Part shown: one piece after another, positions 33,490-42,394 of the stretch
Layout: every line of letters begins with the position of its first letter
Position numbering within the stretch: the first letter of the stretch is position 1
NCBI RefSeq assembly: GCF_049673105.1
Contig: NZ_JBATXG010000024.1
Coordinates: forward strand, 22,438-86,437
DNA length: 64,000 bases
DNA from: Castellaniella sp049673105
GTDB lineage: Bacteria > Pseudomonadota > Gammaproteobacteria > Burkholderiales > Burkholderiaceae_B
Direction of reading: 5' to 3'
The notes under the pieces: model-generated
What the model was told of the DNA's origin: nothing
What the model saw: only the letters and a program-made list of their open reading frames with translations
Database searches by the model: none
Position numbers and translations under genes: made by a program

Positions 33490-36400
33490 GTCGAATTTTT
33501 CCTGGGCGCCCGCTGACGGGTATCCGAGGGCAGACTGTCGGACAGTGCGCCATACAGCGCCTGGGCCAGGGTAAAGAACTGCCGGTCGCGGGTCAGGGAA
33601 TCGAAATCGGGATGACTGCGGCGCAGGTAGAGATCGCGCTCGACGGCCTGGGCATAGGCTTCTTGGGCCACCTGCCAGGCGGCGCTGTCGTCATGCGGAT
33701 CAGCCCCCGAACGCAGCCAGGCGCCGGCGGCGTGGATTTCGACCGGCAATCCTGTCTGCAGGCCGAGGTGTTCATATCGCAGCCAATCGCGCCAGACGGC
33801 TTGCGCCACGTCCATCGGCAGGGGCGCGAAACTGAGCTGTCCCTTGGGGCTGATCAGCCGCGTCGTCAGCGCGCGACCGCCCAAGGCATGCGCCGCCACG
33901 TGTTCCACCCAGGCCCGCAGCAGGGCCTTGAAACGATAGCGGTTCTTATCGTTGACCAACTGGCTGGCCTGCAGCAGCACGCGACACCAGTCGCCCTGCG
34001 CATTGCACCGCCAGCCGCCGAGTGTGTCTTCGAAAGACATGCCGCCCTCCGGCGCCGTCTGCAGGCGCAAGGATTCCGCCGTCTGGATGGGCCAGTCTTC
34101 GCAGGCCTGCGCGTAGGCCGTCAACGGCTGGTCCAGGGTGCGGCGCAAGACATCGACGGCCACGCGACCCAGGGCCCCGTCCACCAGATCGCCACGGCGC
34201 TGCAGACGCTGCAGGCCCTGTTCCACGGCCTCTTCGATCCTGGGCGCCAGTAAATCCTGTCGGGCATCCTGGGCCGAGACGCCCTGTTGCGCCGCTGCTG
34301 CCGCGTCCATCAATTCCTGACACACATGCCAGCGTTCGAGCTGATCGAGCACATAGGGCTCGTCTTCGTCGAGCGCCGTGCGAGCATCCTGGAAGCTGAC
34401 TTGCAGCCGTTGCTGGAAAAAATGCCGAATGGGATGCGCCAGAAAGGCGCTGAGCCGGCCCAGATTCAGCGGTGCGTCAGACGGCGGCAGGGGCGGCAGA
34501 TCGGCCTGGGCATCCGCTGCCGCCTGCGTCCGCCCAACCGCGTCCTGTTGCGCCGTGCGCCATTCGACGGCATAAGTGAACAGGCCTTGCGGCCCCCGCG
34601 CCGGCTGCAGGGGAAAATAACGGCGGCTAAACGGCTGCAGCGGGTGATGACAGGTCAGCGCCTCGGCCAGCGAAGACTGTGCATCCGCCCCGCGCCACCC
34701 CCGATCCAGGTGTTCGCGCAGCTGGGCGACCAGCACCGACGGCGGCTGCTCGGCATTATCCTGAATACTGTGTCCGACCCAGGAAATGCTGAGCTGTTCG
34801 CGCGCCGACAACAGGGCTTCCAGGAACAGATAGCGGTCGTCTTCCCGGCGCGATCGATCCCCCGACCGGGGATGCGTCGCCATCAGATCCATATCGGATG
34901 GCGGCCGGATCCGGGGAAAGGCACCATCCTGCATCCCCAGCAGGCAGACGCGCCGAAACGGGATGGCCCGCATCGGCATCAGCGTCGCGAAGGTCACTGC
35001 GCCGGCAAAGAATCGCTGCGACAAGCCGCCCTGGTCCAGCCACCCCAGACAGTGCTCAGCCGCAATGGCCGAGGGCAAGGCTTCCTGCAGATCCGCAGCC
35101 TGACACTGCTGCAGCCAATCCTGCAGACCTTCGCGAAAACGATTCAGCACCAGCGCATCCGAATCCTGATCGGGCGCGAAGCAATCATCCAGCAGGGCCT
35201 GCAGGCAACTGGCCCATTCCGCCGGGCTGGCGGGTTCGCTCAAACGCTGCCAGTAATGATCCAGCGTATCCAGGAAATGGGCCAGGCCACCCAGCGCGGC
35301 GGCCTGCAGCCCGGCGGGCTCGTCATAGGGTTCGATGCCTTGCCAGGCGGGGGCATCGGCGCCTGCGGCATAGCCCAGCAGCATGCGCTGCAGACCGAAC
35401 CCCCAGGTATGCCGGTGCGCTGCCTGCGGACCCTGGCCCAGTTCGAAGGTCGCCCGGTGATCCGCATGCAGTCCCCAGCGGATCTGGGACTCGCGAGCCC
35501 AGATCTGCAGCAAAGGAAGATCCTCGGCGTCGATCCCGAAGCGCTGCCGCAAGGCGGGCACTTCCAGCCATTCCAGGACCTCGTTGATGCCCAGACGCAG
35601 GCGCGGCAACGACAGCAGCTGTTCCAGCACGATCACCAGCGGATCAGCGCGGCGCGAACTGCGATCCGCCAGGGCGTACGGGATATGACGCCAGTCGCGC
35701 GGGCCGTACAGGCCGAACACGGCCTGGATATGCGGCGCGTACGCTTCGATGTCGGGCACCATGACGATGACGTCGCGCGGCTGCAGGGATGGATCCGCCT
35801 GAAAGGCCGCCAGCAGTTGGTCCTGCAGGATTTCGACTTCGCGCAGGGCGCTGTGGGCCACCTGAAAACGGATGGATTCGTCGCGCTGCGGGTCGACCAG
35901 CGGCCAGCGCGCCTGGGTTTCGGACAAGGGCCGCAGATCGCGGATGTCGTCCTGCAGCTGCGCCAGCAGGCTGCCGCCCGGCAGTGCTTCGAATGCATCG
36001 ATGCGCCGGTGCAGCACCGCAAACAGCGGATCCCAGCGGGCCCGCTGGGCCGGATCGTCGAAATCGTCCAGCATGCCGATATAGTCGCGCCCCTGACGCC
36101 CCCAGGACGCCAGCAAAGGATGCGTCTGTTGATGCAGAGCGGTGTCATCCAGGACGTCGGGCATGCCCGGCCTGCGGGCCTGACGGCGAAACCGCGCCCG
36201 CAGCAGATCCCGATCCCCCAGGATATCCGCCCAGTAGTGGGCGCAAGGGTTATGGACGCAGACCAGAATCTGCACCCAGCGCGACAAGCCCGCCAGCGCC
36301 TCGAAGGTCTGACGCGGCATGGCGGAAATCCCGAACACCAGAATACGGCGGGGCAAGCCGGCAGGACGGTCCGCCGCGTCGGTCTTGAGCACTTTGTCCA

Positions 36401-37052
36401 TGAAGGCTTCGTGGATCGCGGCGCGACCCACCAGGCCGCCCGCCTGTCCGTCGGACTGACCCAGGTCGTCGAGCAAGGCGCGCCACAAATGGGCCTGCCA
36501 GGCCTGCGTCGCCGGCAATTCCTGCGTTTGACCGCGATCTCCGGGCAGCACGGCGCGGCCTTCGGCCCAGGCCTGCAGCCAATCGGCCCGGTAGACCTGG
36601 TACTGGTCATAGAGGTCCGCCAGCCGCAAGGCCAGTTGGTAGCGCTTGCGCACATCGGCGTCATCCGCCAGGAATCGCTGCAGCACGGCGTATTCAGGCC
36701 GATCCAGCACCGTCGGCAGCAGGCGCATCAGGCGCCAGACCAGGGCGTCTTTATCCAGAGGGGAATTTTCGGGTACGGCCCCCGCCCCCAGTACGCTGCG
36801 ATAGGCCTGCCACATGAACCGCGAAGGCAGCAGAAAATCCAGGGCGGCGGCGATCCCGCCATGTTCGTCCTGGGCCAGCGCCAGACGCAGCCATTGGGCA
36901 ATGCCGTTGCTGTGCACCAGCAGGCATTCGTTTTCCAGTGGAGCCAGCGGACTATGCTGCATCCAGGCCACCAGGACGTCGCGCAGTTGCTCAGCCCGGT
37001 TGCCATGAACCAGCACCAGGCCTGGCATCAGTTCCGTCGCTGGCTCCCGCAT
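33486..37052 (-). CDS. recC: Exodeoxyribonuclease V subunit gamma (RecC)
   Basis: RecC has an inactivated helicase fold that scans for Chi and splits the DNA strands. The 1188 residues show the RecC N-terminus LVLVHGNRAEQLRDVLVAW, VHSNGIAQWLRLALAQ and the internal DVIVMVPDIEAYAPHIQAVFG, plus RVCLLGMQDGAFPR. The ATG at 37052 follows GGGAGG by 5 bp. A GTG at 37058 overlaps that ribosome-binding site and is less likely. It is the first gene of recCBD, with the divergent PLP gene upstream. Confidence 0.96.
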   Translation of the reverse strand: MREPATELMPGLVLVHGNRAEQLRDVLVAWMQHSPLAPLENECLLVHSNGIAQWLRLALAQDEHGGIAAALDFLLPSRFMWQAYRSVLGAGAVPENSPLDKDALVWRLMRLLPTVLDRPEYAVLQRFLADDADVRKRYQLALRLADLYDQYQVYRADWLQAWAEGRAVLPGDRGQTQELPATQAWQAHLWRALLDDLGQSDGQAGGLVGRAAIHEAFMDKVLKTDAADRPAGLPRRILVFGISAMPRQTFEALAGLSRWVQILVCVHNPCAHYWADILGDRDLLRARFRRQARRPGMPDVLDDTALHQQTHPLLASWGRQGRDYIGMLDDFDDPAQRARWDPLFAVLHRRIDAFEALPGGSLLAQLQDDIRDLRPLSETQARWPLVDPQRDESIRFQVAHSALREVEILQDQLLAAFQADPSLQPRDVIVMVPDIEAYAPHIQAVFGLYGPRDWRHIPYALADRSSRRADPLVIVLEQLLSLPRLRLGINEVLEWLEVPALRQRFGIDAEDLPLLQIWARESQIRWGLHADHRATFELGQGPQAAHRHTWGFGLQRMLLGYAAGADAPAWQGIEPYDEPAGLQAAALGGLAHFLDTLDHYWQRLSEPASPAEWASCLQALLDDCFAPDQDSDALVLNRFREGLQDWLQQCQAADLQEALPSAIAAEHCLGWLDQGGLSQRFFAGAVTFATLMPMRAIPFRRVCLLGMQDGAFPRIRPPSDMDLMATHPRSGDRSRREDDRYLFLEALLSAREQLSISWVGHSIQDNAEQPPSVLVAQLREHLDRGWRGADAQSSLAEALTCHHPLQPFSRRYFPLQPARGPQGLFTYAVEWRTAQQDAVGRTQAAADAQADLPPLPPSDAPLNLGRLSAFLAHPIRHFFQQRLQVSFQDARTALDEDEPYVLDQLERWHVCQELMDAAAAAQQGVSAQDARQDLLAPRIEEAVEQGLQRLQRRGDLVDGALGRVAVDVLRRTLDQPLTAYAQACEDWPIQTAESLRLQTAPEGGMSFEDTLGGWRCNAQGDWCRVLLQASQLVNDKNRYRFKALLRAWVEHVAAHALGGRALTTRLISPKGQLSFAPLPMDVAQAVWRDWLRYEHLGLQTGLPVEIHAAGAWLRSGADPHDDSAAWQVAQEAYAQAVERDLYLRRSHPDFDSLTRDRQFFTLAQALYGALSDSLPSDTRQRAPRKNST

Positions 37053-37181
37053 TCGCACCTCCCGTCCTCAACAGCAGCATGATACGGGATCCGTGCTGCA
37101 AATCCAGCCGGTCGCCAGGATGCCGGTCAGCAATTGAGGGTATCCTTAACGGATGTCACACCGCATGATCCGAGGCTGTCC

Positions 37182-37967
37182 ATGAGCGCTGTTTCCCCGA
37201 CCCGTCCCGCCTATCAGACGGCGTCATCCCAGGAAGAAATTCAGGCCAATCTGGCCGACATCCGGCACCGGATCGAGGCCGCCTGCGCCCGCGCCGGTCG
37301 CGACCCCGCCAGTGTGCGCCTGCTGCCCGTCAGCAAGACCGTGGACGAATCCCGCATCCGCATGGCGTATGCGGCGGGTTGCCGCTTGCTGGGCGAAAAC
37401 AAAGTGCAGGAAGCCTACGGCAAATGGGAAACCATGACCGACCTGACGGATCTGCACTGGGCCGTGATCGGCCACCTGCAAACCAACAAGGCCAAATTCG
37501 TCGCCCGCTTTGCACAAGAATTCCAGGCCCTGGACAATCTGCGCGTGGCCGAGGCGCTGGACCGCCGGCTGCAGGAAGAAGGCCGCAGCCTGGATGTGTT
37601 CGTGCAGGTGAACACATCGAACGAAGACAGCAAATTCGGCCTGCCGCCCGATCAGGTGCTGGAATTTGCCCGCGCCCTGCCCGCCTACGGCAGCCTGCGC
37701 GTGCGCGGCCTGATGACGCTGGCGCTATTTTCATCCGACGAAAACCACGTGCGGCCCTGCTTTGTGTTGCTGCGCGATCTGCGCGAGCAGCTGCGTCAGG
37801 ATGCCCCCCAGGGCGATGCCTTCGCCGAATTGTCGATGGGCATGTCGGGCGATTTCGAATGGGCCATCGAAGAAGGCGCCACCACGGTGCGCGTGGGCCA
37901 GGCGATCTTCGGGTCGCGCGCCCTGCCCGACAGCTATTACTGGCCGGAAGGCAGGACCACACCCTGA
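37182..37967 (+). CDS. YggS-family pyridoxal-phosphate homeostasis protein
   Basis: The 261 residues form a PLP-binding TIM barrel: LLPVSKTVDESRIRMAYAAG contains the PLP lysine, LLGENKVQEAYGK and WAVIGHLQTNKAKFV are invariant, and LSMGMSGDFEWAIEEGATTVRVG closes the phosphate site. YggS/PLPBP buffers free PLP and affects amino-acid and keto-acid balance. The ATG at 37182 has GAGG upstream. The longer ORF from 37134 adds residues absent from the family. Confidence 0.93.
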   Translation: MSAVSPTRPAYQTASSQEEIQANLADIRHRIEAACARAGRDPASVRLLPVSKTVDESRIRMAYAAGCRLLGENKVQEAYGKWETMTDLTDLHWAVIGHLQTNKAKFVARFAQEFQALDNLRVAEALDRRLQEEGRSLDVFVQVNTSNEDSKFGLPPDQVLEFARALPAYGSLRVRGLMTLALFSSDENHVRPCFVLLRDLREQLRQDAPQGDAFAELSMGMSGDFEWAIEEGATTVRVGQAIFGSRALPDSYYWPEGRTTP

Positions 37968-38129
37968 ACTGCCGCGCTGCGCAATGCGCCACAGGCGGCG
38001 GCGCAGCATGCATGTCCGGCACGGTTCCATATTTTTTCCACATTTCATCCACGGTTGCGCCGCAGTCGGCCCGTAATCTGTCTCCATCGCCGCACCATTG
38101 GGGTACGGTCACACAGAAGGACACCGATT

Positions 38130-38612
38130 ATGACCATCCAAGCAACGCGCACGTTTTCCGCCCTGGCTCTGGCAGCCGCCATCATCGCCGCCCCGCTGGC
38201 CGCGACGGCGGCCTCCGGCCCGCACGCCGAAGGCGCGCGCTACCACCACAAAGCCGATAGCCAGAAAGCCCGGCAGCACGGCGACCGCTGGCTGCGCGGC
38301 CTGGACCTCAGCCAGGCGCAACAGGATCAGATCTTCAAGATCCGCCATGACCAGGAACAAGCGGTCTACGATCAGAAAAAAGCCGTGAAAGCCGCCGCCA
38401 GCACCCTGCGCGATCTAAGCCAGACGGATACCTTTGATCAGGCCAAAGCCAAGCAGGCCGCCGACGCGCTGGGCCAGGCCCAAGGCCAGCTGGCGCTGTT
38501 GCGGGCGCAGTCCATGGCACAGGTCCGCGCCGTCCTGACGCCCGAGCAGCGGCAGAAACTGGCAGAACGCCATCAGCGCAAGGACAAGAGCGCACAGGCA
38601 ACGCAATCCTGA
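38130..38612 (+). CDS. Spy/CpxP-like periplasmic stress protein
   Basis: The 160-residue protein has a signal peptide (MTIQATRTFSALALAAAIIAA, likely cleaved after ATAA). A helical domain follows with paired LTXXQ-type motifs: LSQAQQDQIFKIRHDQEQ and LTPEQRQKLAERH. Spy and CpxP are ATP-independent periplasmic chaperones induced by envelope stress. AAGGA precedes the ATG. The BaeSR-type genes 0.7 kb downstream fit, because spy is a classic BaeR target in E. coli. Confidence 0.85.
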   Translation: MTIQATRTFSALALAAAIIAAPLAATAASGPHAEGARYHHKADSQKARQHGDRWLRGLDLSQAQQDQIFKIRHDQEQAVYDQKKAVKAAASTLRDLSQTDTFDQAKAKQAADALGQAQGQLALLRAQSMAQVRAVLTPEQRQKLAERHQRKDKSAQATQS

Positions 38613-38644
38613 TCCCCCATCTGCCGCGCTTCACCTTCACTTCA

Positions 38645-38666
38645 AAGGCCCCCGCAAGGGGGCCTT
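38645..38666. terminator. Hairpin between convergent spy-like and NlpC/P60 genes
   Basis: A 9-bp stem (AAGGCCCCC / GGGGGCCTT) with a GCAA tetraloop lies between the two convergent stops. Flanking T or A runs are short, so it is a modest bidirectional terminator. Confidence 0.6.
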
Positions 38667-38700
38667 GCCGCATGGCCAGGCCAACGCGGCGGAGCGGGAT

Positions 38701-39306
38701 TCAGCCCTTGAACAAGGTCCCCACCGACTGAAAATGCTTGCGGTAATAGGGATTGTCCAGGGAATCGACCCGCACCTGGCCGCCTGTGGACGGCGCGTTG
38801 ATGAAACGGCCATCCCCCAGATAAATGCCCATGTGCGAATTGGGCTGCCCCAAGGTATTGAAAAACACCAGATCGCCCGGCTGCAGATCCTCGCGCGGCA
38901 CGGCGCGGCTAAGCTGCGCGATCTGATCGGTGCTGTGCGGCAGCGCCGTATGCGTGGCGGCAGCAAACACGTATTTCACCAGACCGCTGCAATCAAATCC
39001 CTGCGCGGGTCGGGCGCTGCCATAACGATAGCGGGTATCCAGCAGGCTGAGCGCCGTCATCACGACTTCGGTGCGCTGCGCGGCATCGATCTGAATCGCC
39101 GCCCGAGCAGTATCCTGCCGCGCCGAAGGACCGGCGCATCCCGCCAGCACGGCGACTGCCCCTGCCGCCAGCCACAGGCGCCACGCCAGCACGCGCCGCG
39201 CGACGGCAAGCCCTGGCAGACGAGGCGCACAGACAGGCCATCGCAGGAAGAAGAAAGGATTCATGCCCGCAGTATGGCCCATGACAGCGCATCGGGCCAG
39301 AATCAT
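38701..39306 (-). CDS. NlpC/P60 endopeptidase lipoprotein
   Basis: The 201 residues have a hydrophobic segment ending in the lipobox LAGC (Cys57 from the first ATG) and a C-terminal NlpC/P60 domain. That domain has catalytic Cys in GFDCSGLVKYVF and His in SHMGIYLGDGRFINAP. It should cleave murein stem peptides from the outer membrane. The first ATG overlaps the baeR stop (ATGA). The Met at 39264 is an alternative and would give a shorter signal peptide, but neither start has a strong ribosome-binding site. Confidence 0.85.
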   Translation of the reverse strand: MILARCAVMGHTAGMNPFFFLRWPVCAPRLPGLAVARRVLAWRLWLAAGAVAVLAGCAGPSARQDTARAAIQIDAAQRTEVVMTALSLLDTRYRYGSARPAQGFDCSGLVKYVFAAATHTALPHSTDQIAQLSRAVPREDLQPGDLVFFNTLGQPNSHMGIYLGDGRFINAPSTGGQVRVDSLDNPYYRKHFQSVGTLFKG

Positions 39307-39989
39307 GAGGGCTCGGCGGACAAATCCAGCCGGTATCCCACCCCGTAGACCGAGCGAATCATATCTTCGTCGGGGCGCACGTCGGCCAGCTTGCGGCGCA
39401 GGTTCTTGACGTGGCTATCCACCGTGCGGTCGGTCACGACCCGATGATCGTCATACAAACCGTCCAGGACCTGATCCCGGCTGAAAATCCGCCCAGGCTG
39501 ACTCGCCAGCAGCGCCAACAGGCGAAATTCGACCGGTGTCAGATCCAGGGTCACCCCATCCAGGCGGGCTTGCCAGGCATCGGCCTTGATCACCAGCCCC
39601 GAGGTTTCCGCCTGCGCCGCCGTGAACGGGGGATCGAAGCGCCGCAGCACGGCCCGCACCCGTGCCACCACTTCCCGCGGGCTGTAGGGTTTGCAGATAT
39701 AGTCGTCCGCCCCCAACTCCAGGCCCAGCAGCCGGTCAATTTCTTCTGTCCGGGCTGTCACCATGATGACAGGAATCGAGGTCTGCGCGCGAATTTCGCG
39801 GCAAATATCCAGGCCGTCGCGGCCCGGCAGCATCAGGTCCAGCAGCACCAAGTTGGGCGCCCAGTCGCGCACGACATCCATGACCTGCAGGCCGTTGTCC
39901 ACCCAGCGCACCGCGTAACCGGCGGCCTCCAGATACGTCCGCAGGACTTCGGCCAGCTTGGGCTCGTCCTCGACAATCAAAATATTCAT
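39303..39989 (-). CDS. baeR: OmpR-family response regulator, BaeR type
   Basis: The 228 residues comprise a receiver domain (phospho-Asp in VLLDLMLPGRDGLDICREIR, Lys in DDYICKPYSPREVVARV) and a winged-helix domain (LTPVEFRLLALL, DRTVDSHVKNLRRKL, VYGVGYRLD). The run EEIDRLLGLELGADDYICKP and the DDHRVVTDRT segment match BaeR closely. BaeR activates efflux and spy in enterobacteria. It overlaps baeS by 4 bp and the NlpC/P60 gene by 4 bp. Confidence 0.88.
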   Translation of the reverse strand: MNILIVEDEPKLAEVLRTYLEAAGYAVRWVDNGLQVMDVVRDWAPNLVLLDLMLPGRDGLDICREIRAQTSIPVIMVTARTEEIDRLLGLELGADDYICKPYSPREVVARVRAVLRRFDPPFTAAQAETSGLVIKADAWQARLDGVTLDLTPVEFRLLALLASQPGRIFSRDQVLDGLYDDHRVVTDRTVDSHVKNLRRKLADVRPDEDMIRSVYGVGYRLDLSAEPS

Positions 39990-41383
39990 GCGGTTTTCTC
40001 CGTGCTGTCCATCACGGGCCAGCGCGCCTGGATGGCCAGGCCGCCCAGGTCGGCGGCGGACGCGCTGATCTGGCCGCCATGCGCCTCGACGATGGTACGG
40101 CAGATCGCCAGGCCCAGTCCTGCGCCGCCATACTGGCGGCTGCGCGACGCCTCGGCCCGATACAGGCGTTCGAACAAGCGCGACAGATGCTCGGGCGCAA
40201 CGCCGGGCGGCGTATCGGCGATTTCCAGCAGCAGGTCGCCACCCTGGTGGCAGGCCCGCACCCGGACCTGGCCGGGGCTATCCGTATAGCGCAAACTGTT
40301 TTCCAGCAGATTGCCGATCAATTGCGACAAGCGCCGCGAGTCTCCTTGCAGCATCAGATCCGAGGCCACCTGCACGTCCAATGCCAGACTGTGGCGCTCG
40401 AAACGATCCCGCACCGCGTCGACCGCCTGCGTGACCACATCCCCCAGATCCACGACCGCCATCTGGTAGTTCAGCGCGCCCGCATCCGCCAAGGACAATT
40501 CGTACAGATCGTCGATCAAATCGCTGAGCTGCTGGATCTCGTGCGCCAACGACGCCAACGACGCCTGATCGAGGGGGCGCAGCCCATCTTGCAAGGCCTC
40601 GATTTCGCCGCGCAGCACTGCCAATGGCGTGCGCAATTCATGCGAGACATCGGCCATCAATTCGCGCCGCCATTGCTCGTGCCGCGCCAGATTGTGCGCC
40701 AGGCGATTGAAGTCCCGGGCCAGGCGGCCCAGTTCGTCGGGCGCACCCACGCGCACCCGCGCCTGGTAGTCTCCGCCGGCCAGCCGATGCGTGGCCTGCG
40801 CCAGGCGCTGCACGGGCACCAGCAGGATCCGCGCCAGCAACAGGCTGACCACCGCAGCCAGCAACACCGACAGGCCGACGATGATCCAGGTCGCCCGCAA
40901 TTGCCGGGCCTGGAATTGCTGATCGATGTCGTCGCTGACCAGGCGCGGCATCACGGGCGGCGCCAGCAGCCATCCCACGGTCCGGCCCTCGGCCACGACC
41001 GCCACCCGGCGCACGTCGGCCGTATCCCTGACGCGAGGGCCGGCCAGCCAGTCGCCCTGCCCATCCACCAGCGTGACCCGCAGCGGCGGCCCGCTGTGTC
41101 CTTGGCGGTCGGGCAGGTCGCGCCGCGACAGGCGCAGCGTGCGCCACCAATAATCGCGCCGGTCGGACAAGAACCGCCACCCGCCGGCATCGGCGTAGTC
41201 GGTGGCCAGCAACTGCGCCAGCGTATCCAGGCGCTGCTGTTCGCGCTCTTGGACGTAATCGTCAAAGCCGCTGTCGAAGCTGAATCGCACCGCGACGCCC
41301 ATGGCCAGCGCCACCACGATGCAGGTCGCCAGAATCGCCAGAAACAACTTGAAGGTGATGCTGGATCGCACGAATTTCTCCAT
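39986..41383 (-). CDS. baeS: Sensor histidine kinase, BaeS type
   Basis: The 465-residue kinase has membrane helices near 12-32 and 165-187 flanking a periplasmic sensor domain. A HAMP segment (ARILLVPVQRLAQATHRLAG), the phospho-His box MADVSHELRTPLAVL and ATP-binding boxes (LLENSLRYT, GAGLGLAICRTIVEAHGG) follow. It is first in baeS-baeR-nlpC-like, with 4-bp overlaps throughout. The upstream 39 bp are shared with a divergent ABC transporter and hold a 14-bp palindrome. Confidence 0.88.
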   Translation of the reverse strand: MEKFVRSSITFKLFLAILATCIVVALAMGVAVRFSFDSGFDDYVQEREQQRLDTLAQLLATDYADAGGWRFLSDRRDYWWRTLRLSRRDLPDRQGHSGPPLRVTLVDGQGDWLAGPRVRDTADVRRVAVVAEGRTVGWLLAPPVMPRLVSDDIDQQFQARQLRATWIIVGLSVLLAAVVSLLLARILLVPVQRLAQATHRLAGGDYQARVRVGAPDELGRLARDFNRLAHNLARHEQWRRELMADVSHELRTPLAVLRGEIEALQDGLRPLDQASLASLAHEIQQLSDLIDDLYELSLADAGALNYQMAVVDLGDVVTQAVDAVRDRFERHSLALDVQVASDLMLQGDSRRLSQLIGNLLENSLRYTDSPGQVRVRACHQGGDLLLEIADTPPGVAPEHLSRLFERLYRAEASRSRQYGGAGLGLAICRTIVEAHGGQISASAADLGGLAIQARWPVMDSTEKTA

Positions 41384-41392
41384 CCGGGTTAC

Positions 41393-41406
41393 GCTAAGCG
41401 CTTAGC
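41393..41406. promoter_or_regulatory. 14-bp palindrome between baeS and the divergent ABC transporter
   Basis: GCTAAGCGCTTAGC is a perfect palindrome centred in a 39-bp gap between two divergent start codons. It could be a dimeric regulator's operator controlling both directions. The gap is too short for two full promoters without overlapping coding DNA. Confidence 0.45.
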
Positions 41407-41422
41407 CATATTTTCTCGCACC

Positions 41423-42394
41423 ATGCCAGACACTTCAGCCTCATCCAGAGCCGCTGCGCGGGCTTCGACCGATCCGATCATCACCATCCGGCAACTGAGC
41501 AAGACCTATGCCTCCGGCCACCAGGCGCTGCGCCAGATCGATCTGGACATCCAGGCCGGCGAAATTTTCGCCTTGCTAGGCCCCAACGGCGCGGGCAAGA
41601 CCACCCTGATCAGCATCGTCTGCGGCCTGGTCAACCCCAGCACCGGCACGGTTCACGTAGCTGGTCACGATATCGTACGCGACTATCGGGCGGCACGTTC
41701 CGCCATCGGGCTGGTGCCTCAGGAACTGACCACCGACGCCTTCGAAACCGTCTGGGACACCGTCTGCTTCACACGCGGCCTGTTCGGCAAGGCGCCCGAC
41801 CCCGACGGCCTGGAACGCACCCTGCGCGCCTTGTCCTTGTGGGACAAGCGCGACAGCAAGCTGATCACCCTGTCCGGGGGCATGAAAAGGCGCGTCATGA
41901 TCGCCAAGGCCCTGTCCCACGACCCCGCCATTTTGTTCCTGGACGAACCCACGGCGGGGGTGGATGTGGCGCTGCGCAAGGACATGTGGAACCTGGTGCG
42001 CTCGCTGCGCGCCACCGGCGTCACCATCATCCTGACCACCCACTACATCGAGGAAGCCGAAGAAATGGCCGACCGGGTCGGCATCATCAATCATGGCCAA
42101 CTGCTGCTGGTCGAACAAAAAGCCGGCCTGATGCGTCAGCTGGGGCAGAAATACCTGACACTGCACCTGCAGGCCCCCCTGGCCCGCCTGCCCGACGCTT
42201 TAACCATCTGGCCGCTGGAACTGAGCGACGACGGACGCACCCTGCGCTACCGCTATGAATCCCCGCAGGCCGGCGCAGCCGTGCCCGAACTGATGGCGGC
42301 GCTGCAGGCCCAAGGGCTGGCGCTGGTGGACGTGGACACGGAACAACGGTCCCTGGAAGATATTTTCGTCGACCTCATCAGGAGCCCGGCATGA
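41423..42394 (+). CDS. ABC transporter ATP-binding protein (YadG-like)
   Basis: The 323-residue ATPase has Walker A GPNGAGKTTLISI, a Q-loop at VPQELTTDAF, signature LSGGMKRRVMIAKAL, Walker B ILFLDEPTAGVD and an H-loop LTTHYIEEAEEMADR. The C-terminal extension is like that of ABC-2 exporter ATPases such as YadG or DrrA. The real ATG is at 41423; the very long ORF to 40079 runs antisense through baeS. It overlaps the permease by 4 bp. The exported substrate is unknown. Confidence 0.92.
   Translation: MPDTSASSRAAARASTDPIITIRQLSKTYASGHQALRQIDLDIQAGEIFALLGPNGAGKTTLISIVCGLVNPSTGTVHVAGHDIVRDYRAARSAIGLVPQELTTDAFETVWDTVCFTRGLFGKAPDPDGLERTLRALSLWDKRDSKLITLSGGMKRRVMIAKALSHDPAILFLDEPTAGVDVALRKDMWNLVRSLRATGVTIILTTHYIEEAEEMADRVGIINHGQLLLVEQKAGLMRQLGQKYLTLHLQAPLARLPDALTIWPLELSDDGRTLRYRYESPQAGAAVPELMAALQAQGLALVDVDTEQRSLEDIFVDLIRSPA

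Noticed and set aside
34287..37082. 931-codon plus-strand open frame
   Set aside because: It is antisense to recC, which has full family motifs; long antisense frames are expected at this GC content.
38024..38050. T-rich stretch upstream of the Spy-like gene resembling a BaeR box
   Set aside because: Only part of the enterobacterial consensus is matched, too little to call a site.
40079..41422. N-terminal extension of the ABC ATPase frame
   Set aside because: The extension is antisense to baeS and low-complexity; the ATPase family start is at 41423.
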